Source: Candidatus Brevefilum sp. (GTDB lineage: Bacteria; Chloroflexota; Anaerolineae; Anaerolineales; Anaerolineaceae). Taken from it: 64,000 nucleotides of DNA. Of the stretch, positions 1 through 8,038 are shown in pieces (the stretch's first letter is position 1; each line of letters begins with the position of its first letter). Both the position numbers and the translations under genes were made by a program. The stretch covers positions 20,523 through 84,522 of the forward strand of contig JAHYJN010000005.1 in assembly GCA_019428905.1 (NCBI GenBank), written 5' to 3'. The notes under the pieces were generated by a model. The model was not told where the DNA came from. It did no database searches and saw only the letters and a program-made list of their open reading frames with translations.

Positions 1-1179
1 CATGCTGTCAAGCCAGTTGAGGACCTGATCATTGCGGTCCAGCAAATGCGTTCCGGTAACTTTCATAACCTTGCATTCCCCGCTGGCGCGAATGAATTAC
101 AGGACCTGAGCCAATCCTTGAAAGATATGGCGCAGCAGTTAGGCGACCAAATTGGCGCCCTCACCACTGAGCGCGCCAAGCTCTCAGCTGTGCTTAACCA
201 GATGACCGATGGGGTGCTGATCGCTGACCCTGAGGGTAGAGTCCAGTTGTTGAACCCGGCGGCTGAACGTATCTTCCAGGTTGGGGGACAACGGGGATTA
301 CAACGGTCTGTGGTGGAGGTTTTGCGTTATCACCAGCTGGTAGACTTGTGGCGGATGGCCAGGGAGGGGCAAAGGCAAACCACCATGCTTGAAATTGGAC
401 CCCAACACCTATTCTTACAGGTGACCGGGATGCCCCTAAAAGCCTCTCTGAAGGGCAGTACGTTGATCCTATTCCAGGATCTGACCCAGTTGCGACGGTT
501 GGAAACCGTTCGGCGTGATTTTATCAGCAATGTTTCCCATGAACTGCGCACACCCTTAGCCAGCCTGAAGGCCCTGGCTGAAACTTTACAGGAGGGCGCC
601 CTGGATGACCCGCCAGCGGCGCAGCGATTTATCACCCGCATGGAAACCGAAATCGATAACCTGACCCAGTTGGTGAATGAGCTGTTGGAACTATCGCGGA
701 TTGAATCAGGTAAAGTGCCCCTTTCATTTCATCGTATTCAACCTTGCGATTTGCTCAGCCCAGCCTTTGAACGGATGACATTGCAGGTTGAACGGGCTGG
801 TCTGAGCTTGATGATGGATTGCCCGCCGGACCTGCCCCCTGTTTTTGCGGACCCGGATCGTATTACCCAAGTGATGATCAACCTGATCCACAATGCATTA
901 AAATTTACACCGCCTGGCGGCCAAATCTCGCTTTCTGCTTATCGTGATGGGGATTATATTGTTTTCTTCGTCAAGGATACTGGGGTGGGGATACCTAAAA
1001 AGGATCTCAGCCGCATCTTTGAACGCTTTTATAAAGCGGACCGCGCCCGCACGGGCGGCGGCACCGGGTTGGGGCTTTCCATCGCCAGGCACATGGTCGA
1101 ATCTCATGGGGGCTTTATTTGGGCTGAGAGCGAAGAAGCACAGGGCAGCACCTTCTATTTCTCACTGCCAGTTGCCTGA
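1..1179 (+). CDS. phoR: PhoR-type sensor histidine kinase (5' end outside window)
   Basis: This is the C-terminal part of a membrane sensor kinase. The reading frame is open from base 1, where codons read HAVKPVEDLIIAVQQMRSGN, the typical end of a HAMP linker, so the ATG at 46 is internal and the gene starts upstream of the window. After the HAMP remnant come a PAS-like domain (about 150-480), a dimerisation/phosphoacceptor helix with SHELRTP (His codon 538-540), and an ATPase domain with an N box (LIHNALKF), G1 (DTGVGIP), F box (FERFYK) and G2 (GTGLGLSIA). All catalytic boxes look intact. The PhoR assignment rests on pstB and phoU directly downstream; the partner PhoB would lie upstream, out of view. 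Confidence 0.88.
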   Translation, partial: HAVKPVEDLIIAVQQMRSGNFHNLAFPAGANELQDLSQSLKDMAQQLGDQIGALTTERAKLSAVLNQMTDGVLIADPEGRVQLLNPAAERIFQVGGQRGLQRSVVEVLRYHQLVDLWRMAREGQRQTTMLEIGPQHLFLQVTGMPLKASLKGSTLILFQDLTQLRRLETVRRDFISNVSHELRTPLASLKALAETLQEGALDDPPAAQRFITRMETEIDNLTQLVNELLELSRIESGKVPLSFHRIQPCDLLSPAFERMTLQVERAGLSLMMDCPPDLPPVFADPDRITQVMINLIHNALKFTPPGGQISLSAYRDGDYIVFFVKDTGVGIPKKDLSRIFERFYKADRARTGGGTGLGLSIARHMVESHGGFIWAESEEAQGSTFYFSLPVA

Positions 1180-1304
1180 CGTTAACAGGATCTTTACCCG
1201 ATTTCATTCTCAGTTAACCCCTTCTACGATATTTGTAAACATTTAGATGATATCCTTCTAAGGTAGGAGAGAGTCGCTCCTGCGCTCTTTGGAAACCAGA
1301 CCCA

Positions 1305-2210
1305 ATGATTGGATCATTCATGAATATTGCCAGTCCACAAACCCTTAACATAGCCCCTGAAAGTATCGAGCCGGTTAGCAAGAAGGTGATCACAAGTATC
1401 ACGATTGGCGAGAAGGCCGACCGTCATTCACTGGAGTCATTGCCGGTGAAACTGTCGGTGGCTGAGCTTTCGGTTTATTACAAACAGTTCAAGGCCCTTG
1501 ATAAGGTTTCGATAAATATCCCAGAAAACAAAATTACGGCTCTGATTGGGCCATCAGGGTGTGGAAAGTCGACCTTATTACGGTCATTAAACCGTATGAC
1601 GGATCTGGTCCAGGGCTGCCGGGTGGAAGGCCAGGTCGTTCTGGACGGTAAAAATATCTATGACCCGGATATTGATGTGGTGGATATTCGGCAGCGGATC
1701 GGCATGGTTTTTCAACGACCTAACCCGTTCCCGATGAGCGTGTTTGATAACGTGGCTTATGGACCGCGCCTGTATGGCATCCGTAATAAGCGCATCTTGG
1801 ATGAGATCGTCGAAGGCAGCTTACGCCACGCAGCGGTGTGGGACGATGTCAAAGACAAACTCTATCAATCCGGGTTGGCCCTCTCTGGTGGACAGCAGCA
1901 GCGGGTGTGCATTGCCCGCGCGATTGCGGTTGAACCTGCGGTGATCCTAATGGATGAGCCGGCTTCTGCCCTGGACCCCATTTCGACCTTGAAGATCGAA
2001 GAGCTGATGGAAAACCTCAAAACAGAATACACGATTGTGATCGTGACCCATAATATGCAGCAGGCAGCGCGGGTTTCTGATTTCACCGCGTTTTTAATGG
2101 TCGATCAGAACCAATCCGGTTCGATCGTTGAGATTGGTCCCACCGAGCAAATCTTTACCAACCCGCATCATCAGCAAACTGAAGATTATGTAACTGGTCG
2201 TTTCGGGTAG
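1305..2210 (+). CDS. pstB: Phosphate ABC transporter ATP-binding protein PstB
   Basis: This is the ATPase subunit of the high-affinity phosphate importer PstSCAB. It has a Walker A motif GPSGCGKST at residues 82-90, a Q-loop ([12 protein letters not shown], very characteristic of PstB), the signature LSGGQQQR, and Walker [12 protein letters not shown]. At 301 residues it is longer than the usual 250-260. The ABC domain starts near residue 45, so the first 45 residues are either an extension or an over-called start; no good Shine-Dalgarno is seen before the ATG at 1305 or the one at 1320. pstS, pstC and pstA are not beside it, so the permease must be encoded elsewhere. It lies 125 bp after the kinase and 48 bp before phoU. 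Confidence 0.93.
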   Translation: MIGSFMNIASPQTLNIAPESIEPVSKKVITSITIGEKADRHSLESLPVKLSVAELSVYYKQFKALDKVSINIPENKITALIGPSGCGKSTLLRSLNRMTDLVQGCRVEGQVVLDGKNIYDPDIDVVDIRQRIGMVFQRPNPFPMSVFDNVAYGPRLYGIRNKRILDEIVEGSLRHAAVWDDVKDKLYQSGLALSGGQQQRVCIARAIAVEPAVILMDEPASALDPISTLKIEELMENLKTEYTIVIVTHNMQQAARVSDFTAFLMVDQNQSGSIVEIGPTEQIFTNPHHQQTEDYVTGRFG

Positions 2211-2258
2211 AATCAACTACAATATCTAAACAAGTCTTTCGACCTTCCAGGAGCGATT

Positions 2259-2951
2259 ATGCCTCGACAAACTTTAGATCGTGAAATTCATCATTTACAG
2301 GATGAGGTGCTGTTGCTGGGCAGCATGGTCGAACAGGCTATGCTGAATGCCATCGATGCCCTCAAACGACGCGACCATGAAGCTGCAAAGCGTGTTTATC
2401 ATGGCGACGAACAGATCAATGAAAAACGCTATGCGATTGAAAACCGGGTGTTGATCTTGTTTGCCACGCAGCAGCCAATCGCGCATGACCTGCGCTTACT
2501 GGCAGCGATCTTGGAGGTGATCACAGAATTGGAACGCATGGGGGATTATGCCAAGGGTATTGCCAAAATCAGCCTCAAGATTGGGGATGATGACACGCCG
2601 ATCCCCACCCGCGAGATCAGTCGGATGGGTGACCTGGCTGTAGGCATGCTCCACCGGGCGTTAGGCGCCTTCATCGCTGAAGATGTCAACATGGCTTATC
2701 GCATCCCGCAGGATGATGACCAGGTAGATGAGCTGTATAACCTGGTTTACCGCAAGAACCTGGCGGCGATGATCGCCAACCCCGATATCATTGACCACAC
2801 CAACTACATCATGTGGGTCGTTCACAATATTGAGCGCATGGCAGACCGGGTCACCAATATCTGTGAGCGCACGATCTTCATCGCCACGGGTGAACTGCTG
2901 GAGATTGACGCCTCGGATGACGAATGGGACGATGACGAGGACGAGGCGTAA
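2259..2951 (+). CDS. phoU: Phosphate signalling protein PhoU
   Basis: This 230-residue, all-helical protein has two PhoU repeats, each with the metal-binding pattern of the family: ELERMGDYAKGIAK in the first half and NIERMADRVTNICERTIF in the second. PhoU links the Pst transporter to the PhoR kinase and represses the Pho regulon when phosphate is plentiful; it acts at the cytoplasmic face of the membrane. An AGGAG lies a suitable distance before the ATG. The C-terminus is very acidic (DASDDEWDDDEDEA). It ends the phoR-pstB-phoU unit and is followed by a clear terminator. Confidence 0.95.
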   Translation: MPRQTLDREIHHLQDEVLLLGSMVEQAMLNAIDALKRRDHEAAKRVYHGDEQINEKRYAIENRVLILFATQQPIAHDLRLLAAILEVITELERMGDYAKGIAKISLKIGDDDTPIPTREISRMGDLAVGMLHRALGAFIAEDVNMAYRIPQDDDQVDELYNLVYRKNLAAMIANPDIIDHTNYIMWVVHNIERMADRVTNICERTIFIATGELLEIDASDDEWDDDEDEA

Positions 2952-2982
2952 TCACTTCAGTCACTTAGAAAAAATAAGCTTT

Positions 2983-3014
2983 AAGGCCGACTGATAATGT
3001 TGGCCTTTTTTTAT
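2983..3014 (+). terminator. Rho-independent terminator after phoU
   Basis: A 9-bp stem (AAGGCCGAC with GTTGGCCTT, one G:U pair) with a 7-base loop is followed directly by a run of T. It lies 31 bp after the phoU stop and separates the phosphate block from the next operon. Confidence 0.9.
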
Positions 3015-3040
3015 CAAGAGACAATAATTAGAATCTTGGG

Positions 3041-3087
3041 AACTACTCAGTGTGCGACACCTTCAGCAGCAGCCCAGACTGATAAGT
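3041..3087. repeat. Dispersed intergenic repeat, copy 1 (CTACTCAG type)
   Basis: The segment reads CTACTCAGTGTGCGACACC followed by TTCAGCAGCAGCC, and matches in order the segments at 13533, 32776 and 48892. It sits between the phoU terminator and the promoter region of the next gene. It is short, non-coding and partly palindromic. Confidence 0.5.
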
Positions 3088-3088
3088 A

Positions 3089-3117
3089 ATGAATCTGGAG
3101 GATATTTCAAGTATAAT
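3089..3117 (+). promoter_or_regulatory. Possible promoter for the kinase/CHAD operon
   Basis: A perfect TATAAT lies at 3112-3117, about 40 bp before the ATG at 3158. The -35 element at the right distance is poor (ATGAAT), so the call rests on the -10 box and on the terminator upstream. Confidence 0.45.
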
Positions 3118-3157
3118 TTTCATCATCCTATGAACCTCTCAGCGTGAAAGGGCCACA

Positions 3158-3871
3158 ATGTTGAGAAAAAATGACACACCGGGCAAACTGATCATCGTCG
3201 AAGGCATTGACGGCAGCGGCAAATCCACCCAGATTGACCTGCTCTACAAGTGGCTGCAAGCCCAGGGGCATTCCGTGTATTTCAGTGAATGGAACTCATC
3301 CGCCCTGGTAAAAAGCACCACAAAACGCGCCAAGAAGCGCAAGCTGTTCACCCCCACCACCTTCAGCCTGCTGCAATGTACAGATTTTGCTGATCGCTGG
3401 GAAAACCAGATCCTGCCTTTGCTCAAAGCGGGGGTGGTTGTCCTGGCGGATCGCTATGCGTTCACAGCCTTTGGCAGGGATGTTGCCCGGGGGGTTGACC
3501 GGAAGTGGGTGCGCAACCTATATTCCTTTGCCATGCAGCCCGACATCGCCCTGTATTTCAGGGTGCCGCTGGATAGTGCCATCCAGCGCATCACCAGCGC
3601 CAGGTCGAGCTTGAAATACTACGAAGCAGGCATGGACCTTAACCTTTCTGAGAGCCGAATTGAAAGCTTCAAGCTGTTCCAGGAACGCATCCTGAACGAA
3701 TACGATAATATGGTGGATGAATTTGGCCTGACGGTGATTGATGGCACGCTGACCGTCCAGGCGCAGCAGCGGCTGGTTCGTGAGATTGCTAAACAAGAAC
3801 TCAAAGGCTGGACAGGATTGCCGATTCCTGAAGGGAGTCCCCACATCCTCCTCCAATCCGAGATTCAATGA
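3158..3871 (+). CDS. Thymidylate kinase-like P-loop kinase, paralogue A
   Basis: This 237-residue protein has the thymidylate kinase fold. The P-loop GIDGSGKST is at residues 16-24, with a DRY motif near residue 102 (LADRYAFTAFGRDVARG). In true dTMP kinases the segment after DRY normally carries a Ser and a YQ used for base and sugar recognition; here it reads GRD, and the LID region carries YYEAGMDL rather than the usual DRFE. The substrate may therefore not be dTMP. It is a tandem paralogue of the next gene, sharing TDFADRxENQI, DRY, RDVxRGxDxxWxRxLYxFA and YxEAGMDL. The genes are 15 bp apart and share an operon with a CHAD protein. The family is clear; the substrate is unknown. Confidence 0.82.
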   Translation: MLRKNDTPGKLIIVEGIDGSGKSTQIDLLYKWLQAQGHSVYFSEWNSSALVKSTTKRAKKRKLFTPTTFSLLQCTDFADRWENQILPLLKAGVVVLADRYAFTAFGRDVARGVDRKWVRNLYSFAMQPDIALYFRVPLDSAIQRITSARSSLKYYEAGMDLNLSESRIESFKLFQERILNEYDNMVDEFGLTVIDGTLTVQAQQRLVREIAKQELKGWTGLPIPEGSPHILLQSEIQ

Positions 3872-3886
3872 TTAAGGAGGTAGATG

Positions 3887-4603
3887 ATGTCTGATTCCCA
3901 ATTTTATGGTGCAGGTTTCCCATATCGGCCAATTGAAGATTTACCGGGGAAGTTGATTGTGCTGGAAGGTTCGGACGGCGTCGGTCGGTCGACCCAGACA
4001 CAACTTCTGCGTCGGTGGCTGGAAGATGAAGGGTTTGCCGTTTCGGACACTGGCTTAAAGCGCTCTGATATGACCCAACAGGGGTTGGAGGAAGCTCGTA
4101 AAGGTCACACCCTTAGCCGCATCACGATGAGCTTGTTTTACGCTACTGATTTTGCCGACCGGATTGAAAACCAGATCATCCCTGCTTTGCAGGCTGGTTT
4201 TGTGGTGCTTTCTGACCGGTACTTTTATTCCATCATGGCCCGTGACGTTGTGCGGGGCGCAGATGCTGACTGGGCGCGCAAGCTGTATGGTTTTGCCCTC
4301 AGACCAGACCTGGTGCTGTATCTGAAAGCTAATGTTTCAGACCTGGTGACCCGGTTGATCCATGGACGCGGGTTGAATTATTGGGAAGCGGGCATGGACT
4401 TGCGCCCCTCGGACAATCTCTTTGACAGTTTCTTAGACTACCAGGCGAAACTGATTGCCTTGTTTGACCAATTAGCACAGGAATATGGGTTCGTGACCGT
4501 CGATGCTGGGCGTCCTGTAATGGATGTGTTTGAGGATTTGCAAGGTCATATTCGGGCACTGCTTGAAGACCAGCAGCCGATTTTTGAAGAGGATTTTAAA
4601 TAA
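3887..4603 (+). CDS. Thymidylate kinase-like protein, paralogue B with altered P-loop
   Basis: This is the second member of the tandem pair. The ATG at 3887 is preferred over 3884 because AAGGAGG (3874-3880) is then six bases away. The Walker A motif reads GSDGVGRST (residues 28-36), with Arg in place of the invariant Lys that holds the beta/gamma phosphates, which would be expected to weaken or change phosphoryl transfer. Otherwise the sequence is well conserved with its neighbour, including ATDFADRIENQI, SDRYFYS, ARDVVRGAD and YWEAGMDL. It could be a regulatory partner forming a heterodimer with paralogue A, or an enzyme with relaxed nucleotide use. An N-terminal extension of about 20 residues is absent from paralogue A. 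Confidence 0.8.
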   Translation: MSDSQFYGAGFPYRPIEDLPGKLIVLEGSDGVGRSTQTQLLRRWLEDEGFAVSDTGLKRSDMTQQGLEEARKGHTLSRITMSLFYATDFADRIENQIIPALQAGFVVLSDRYFYSIMARDVVRGADADWARKLYGFALRPDLVLYLKANVSDLVTRLIHGRGLNYWEAGMDLRPSDNLFDSFLDYQAKLIALFDQLAQEYGFVTVDAGRPVMDVFEDLQGHIRALLEDQQPIFEEDFK

Positions 4604-4657
4604 AATCAACGGTTTGGGGAATTTAGATTATCAATTTAATACGCGAAGGTAGGAGCG

Positions 4658-5785
4658 ATGGGTAAGAACGATCGTAAAGCCAATTGCCTGTTTGGTGCTC
4701 GCTATATGCTCACCCAGGTTGACGCCCTTCAAAATGAGATTCAGGGTGCCCTGGTTGGTGATGACATTGAACACGTCCACCAGATGCGGGTGGCATCACG
4801 CCGGATGAGAAACGCGCTCAATTTGTTCAGGGGTTGCCTGTCAGATAAAAAAACAAAAGCCTGGGGGGATGAGATCCGCAAAATCACAAAATCCCTGGGG
4901 AATGCCCGAGACCTGGATATTCAAATCGAACTGATTGATCGGTGCTATGCAGCTTCACTGGAGGATCGTTATAAACCAGGATATAACCGGTTGCTGTTGC
5001 GTCTGAAGCAGCAACGCACCAAAGCCCAGGAAAAGGTCAATCGCACCCTGGTTAAATTACAGGCGGGGGGCATCCTTGATCGGATGCAAGCGCATCTAAC
5101 GGCTGTGACTGCTGGCTCAGAAAAAGTTTATCTCTACACACCCTCGCTCTATCAGCAAGCGTTTGAGGCTATTAATGGCAACTTGGATGAATTCCTCAGC
5201 TTTGAACAATTCATCCATGACCCACAGAATGTTGAAGAACTTCACGCGATGCGCATCACGGGCAAGCATTTGCGCTACACTTTGGAAATTTTTGCGCCGA
5301 TCTATGGTACAGCCCTTGATCTGCATGTGCGGGCGATGAAAAACATCCAGGATTTATTGGGGGAGATTCACGATAATGATGTGTGGATCGCCTGGCTCCC
5401 AAAATTCATTGACCAGGAACGCGCCCGGGTTGAAGATTATTTCGGACATACAGGCCCGTTCAGGCGACTGCTCTCGGGGTTGTACCACTTAATCGAAGAT
5501 CGCCAGTATGTGAGGGATGAGGTATATCAAACCTTTCTTTCCACCTGGGAGACCCTGGCGTACGAAAATGCCTGGACGATCCTCAAGGAGGTGATTCAGG
5601 CACCGATCAATATTGAAGCTGTCCTGGAGCATGTGATGCCAAACACAAAGGGTTTACCTGATGAAGCACAACCACAAGACGACACCTCTGAGTTTGAAGT
5701 TGAGCTGACCTCGCAAGATCTACTGGAAAGTGCTGAGCCAGTGCACCCCACCGATCCTGTGGATGAATCTGGAGAGGAAATTTAA
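4658..5785 (+). CDS. CHAD domain protein
   Basis: The CHAD domain (conserved histidine alpha-helical domain) is a helical bundle known to bind polyphosphate and to localise to polyphosphate granules. Two repeats are visible: EHVHQMRVASRRMRNAL (residues 38-54, with His39 and His41) and ELHAMRITGKHLRYTLEIF (about 194-212), both rich in Arg and Lys as expected for binding an anionic polymer. The 375-residue protein has an acidic C-terminal tail of about 60 residues outside the domain. There is no fused CYTH (triphosphatase) domain, which many CHAD proteins have. It lies 54 bp after the kinase pair, with GAAGGTAGGAGCG before the ATG, and 9 bp before the next gene. Confidence 0.88.
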   Translation: MGKNDRKANCLFGARYMLTQVDALQNEIQGALVGDDIEHVHQMRVASRRMRNALNLFRGCLSDKKTKAWGDEIRKITKSLGNARDLDIQIELIDRCYAASLEDRYKPGYNRLLLRLKQQRTKAQEKVNRTLVKLQAGGILDRMQAHLTAVTAGSEKVYLYTPSLYQQAFEAINGNLDEFLSFEQFIHDPQNVEELHAMRITGKHLRYTLEIFAPIYGTALDLHVRAMKNIQDLLGEIHDNDVWIAWLPKFIDQERARVEDYFGHTGPFRRLLSGLYHLIEDRQYVRDEVYQTFLSTWETLAYENAWTILKEVIQAPINIEAVLEHVMPNTKGLPDEAQPQDDTSEFEVELTSQDLLESAEPVHPTDPVDESGEEI

Positions 5786-5794
5786 ACGATTCCC

Positions 5795-7360
5795 ATGAAG
5801 ATCGCTGTAATTTCAGACGTGCATGGTAATTTGCCAGCCCTGGAGGCTGTTTTGCGGCATGCGCGTGCTCAAGGGGCAGTCCAAACCATCCTCAACCTGG
5901 GTGATCTGACCGGGTATGGCCCGTTCCCGGAGGAGGTCGTCCGCTGGAGCCAGGCGCCACATATCATCAGTGTCTTGGGGGATTATGACCACAAGGTGCT
6001 CAGCGAAAAACAGCGCAAATCAAACTGGGAGCGCGTGAAAGCGGCAGATAAACGCCTGATGTTTGCCTGGACCCACAGCGCTCTTTCAAAAGAGTCTCGA
6101 AAATATCTTCAGTCTCTTCCGGAGGATCAAGCGCTTGAGGTTGAGGGGGTGAAGATCCTGTTGTGCCATGGAAGTCCCAGCGGGCAGGATGATCACGGCA
6201 GCCCCGATCGCCCCAATCAAAGCCTGGTTGAACTGGCTCAGACTCACAAGGCCGCGGTTGTGGTCAGCGGGCACACCCACCAGGCGTTTTCTTACGAACT
6301 GGATGGGGTGTTGTATGTCAACCCTGGCACGGTAGGTCGCCCGGATGACGGCGATCCACGCCCCAGTTATGCCATTTTGGAGGTTGTTTCTGGCAGCGTG
6401 ATGGTGCAGCATTACCGCATCCCGTATAACATCATGGCAACAGTGGGTGCCTTGCGCAGAAAGGGTTTGCCGGAGGTTTTTACCCAGGTGGTCCGGTGGG
6501 GGTTGAATTATGATGATGTCGTGGCATCATTGGGGAAGGATCAGGCCTTTGCTGAACTTGAGCCGTCCGGGACGGTGACGCTGTTGACCGATTTTGGTCT
6601 TAAAGACAATTTTGTGGGGGTGATGAAGGGGGTGATCGTTGGGTTAGCCCCACATGCTGCCCTGGTGGATATCAGTCACCAGGTCAGGCCGCAGAGTATT
6701 GTGGAAGGTGCGCGTTTGCTGGTGCAAGCGGTGCCTTACTTTCCGGGGGGGACGGTGCACATTGCGGTTGTAGATCCAGGGGTGGGCACCACACGGCGTG
6801 CGCTGGCAGCACGGATTGGCGATCATTTTTTTGTGGCCCCGGATAATGGTTTGCTGACCCTGGTGCTGGAGAAAGCACGAGATGAAGGTCAACTGGTCGA
6901 ACTGATCTCCCTTACAAATCAAGCTTACTGGCTGGCTGACATCAGCGCCATCTTCCATGGGAGGGATGTGTTCGCACCGGTGGGTGCACACCTTACCAAC
7001 GGCGTTCCGCTCACCTGCCTAGGTGAGGAAATTAATGACCCACACCTGATCACGCTGCCCCAACCACAGCCGACAGCCACCGGATGGCAGTCTGAAGTTG
7101 TGCTGCTGGATGGCTTTGGGAATATTTGCACGAATTTACCGGGATCGTGGCTGCCCGGGGAGAAAGAAAAAATCATCGTCAGAATCGGTCCGGTCAGCTT
7201 GCAGGGGCGCACCCACACCTTTGGTGATGCAGGCCCTGGGGAACTGGTCGCTTTGATCGATAGCACGGGTCACCTAGCGATTGCCGAGGTGAATGGTAAC
7301 GCAGCGGAAAGGTTGAAGGTTCAAATCGGTACACCGGTATTTGTGGACATTGTTGATTGA
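5795..7360 (+). CDS. Metallophosphoesterase fused to SAM hydroxide adenosyltransferase
   Basis: This 521-residue protein carries two enzymes. Residues 1-210 are a YfcE-like calcineurin phosphoesterase, with metal ligands SDVHGN (Asp8, His10), GDLTGYGP, GDYDH, CHGSP and SGHTHQ. Residues about 250-521 are a DUF62 domain (SAM hydrolase forming adenosine and methionine), beginning with TLLTDFG. Its Asp-Arg-His set is present as Asp327 and Arg334 in VVDPGVGTTRR and His388 in HGRDVFAP, which points to hydroxide rather than halide chemistry. No stop or frameshift separates the domains. It is the last gene of the kinase/CHAD operon. The phosphoesterase substrate is not evident. Confidence 0.87.
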   Translation: MKIAVISDVHGNLPALEAVLRHARAQGAVQTILNLGDLTGYGPFPEEVVRWSQAPHIISVLGDYDHKVLSEKQRKSNWERVKAADKRLMFAWTHSALSKESRKYLQSLPEDQALEVEGVKILLCHGSPSGQDDHGSPDRPNQSLVELAQTHKAAVVVSGHTHQAFSYELDGVLYVNPGTVGRPDDGDPRPSYAILEVVSGSVMVQHYRIPYNIMATVGALRRKGLPEVFTQVVRWGLNYDDVVASLGKDQAFAELEPSGTVTLLTDFGLKDNFVGVMKGVIVGLAPHAALVDISHQVRPQSIVEGARLLVQAVPYFPGGTVHIAVVDPGVGTTRRALAARIGDHFFVAPDNGLLTLVLEKARDEGQLVELISLTNQAYWLADISAIFHGRDVFAPVGAHLTNGVPLTCLGEEINDPHLITLPQPQPTATGWQSEVVLLDGFGNICTNLPGSWLPGEKEKIIVRIGPVSLQGRTHTFGDAGPGELVALIDSTGHLAIAEVNGNAAERLKVQIGTPVFVDIVD

Positions 7361-7363
7361 TCT

Positions 7364-7401
7364 ATTGCATTAACATACCAGTTATGGTATGTTAATGCAA
7401 T
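7364..7401 (+). promoter_or_regulatory. AbiE operator: perfect 17-bp inverted repeat over promoter and start codon
   Basis: Arms 7364-7380 and 7385-7401 are exact reverse complements around the loop GTTA, and the right arm ends inside the ATG at 7400. The repeat contains TTGCAT (7365-7370), a 17-base spacer and TATGTT (7388-7393), placing the transcription start at about the ATG, so the message is probably leaderless. AbiEi antitoxins are known to repress their own operon by binding inverted repeats. Confidence 0.75.
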
Positions 7402-8038
7402 GAAATTTCATGATTTGATGGTTCAAGTGGGTGATTTGCCCGTATTTTCGAGCGCTTTATTACAGGCTGGGGATGTCGATCGTGTCAATATCCAAAAGCA
7501 ACTCTCTAGGTGGACTGCTGCTAAAAAAATCCATCAGTTGAGACGCGGACTGTATACTTTAGCGGAACCCTATCGGCAAAAAGATCCGCATCCTTTTCTG
7601 ATTGCCAACCGCTTAATTGCGCCATCTTATGTTAGTTTACAATCTGCACTGGCATATTATGACCTGATCCCCGAATCTGTGCCTCAAGTTTTGAGCATTA
7701 CCAGCAAGCTGCGATCGAAAGTTATCGAAACACCATTCGGCTCTTATCGATATCACAACATTCAGAGCCCTTTGTTCTCAGGTTTTAGTTTGGTGCAGGT
7801 GAGCACAGACCAGTCTGCCTATCTTGCCCGCCCAGAAAAAGCCTTGCTCGACTTGATTTACCTGACAAAACAGGGTCATACACCTGAGTATTTGGATTCC
7901 TTGAGGCTTCAAAATCTGGATCAGTTTGACATAAAATGGATGAGAAAGGCTGCCCGTGACATCGGCTTAAAGAAATTGGTCAGGGCTGTTGATCATCTTG
8001 ATACGATTATGGATCGGGAAAGATTGTCGCTATTATGA
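7400..8038 (+). CDS. abiEi: AbiEi-type antitoxin / transcriptional repressor
   Basis: This 212-residue protein begins with a winged-helix domain (residues 1-60, ending KIHQLRRGLYTL, typical of AbiEi-type antitoxins). The C-terminal domain carries YVSLQSALAYYDLIPE and the family segment ARPEKALLDLIYL. In this system the antitoxin neutralises the nucleotidyltransferase toxin without stable binding (type IV) and autoregulates the operon. No Shine-Dalgarno is present; the ATG lies within the palindromic promoter. The stop overlaps the toxin start by ATGA, so the pair is translationally coupled. Confidence 0.85.
   Translation: MKFHDLMVQVGDLPVFSSALLQAGDVDRVNIQKQLSRWTAAKKIHQLRRGLYTLAEPYRQKDPHPFLIANRLIAPSYVSLQSALAYYDLIPESVPQVLSITSKLRSKVIETPFGSYRYHNIQSPLFSGFSLVQVSTDQSAYLARPEKALLDLIYLTKQGHTPEYLDSLRLQNLDQFDIKWMRKAARDIGLKKLVRAVDHLDTIMDRERLSLL

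Noticed and set aside
1181..1245. Pho box before pstB
   Set aside because: Scattered GTTAAC/GTAAAC hexamers are present but not in regular 11-bp spacing.
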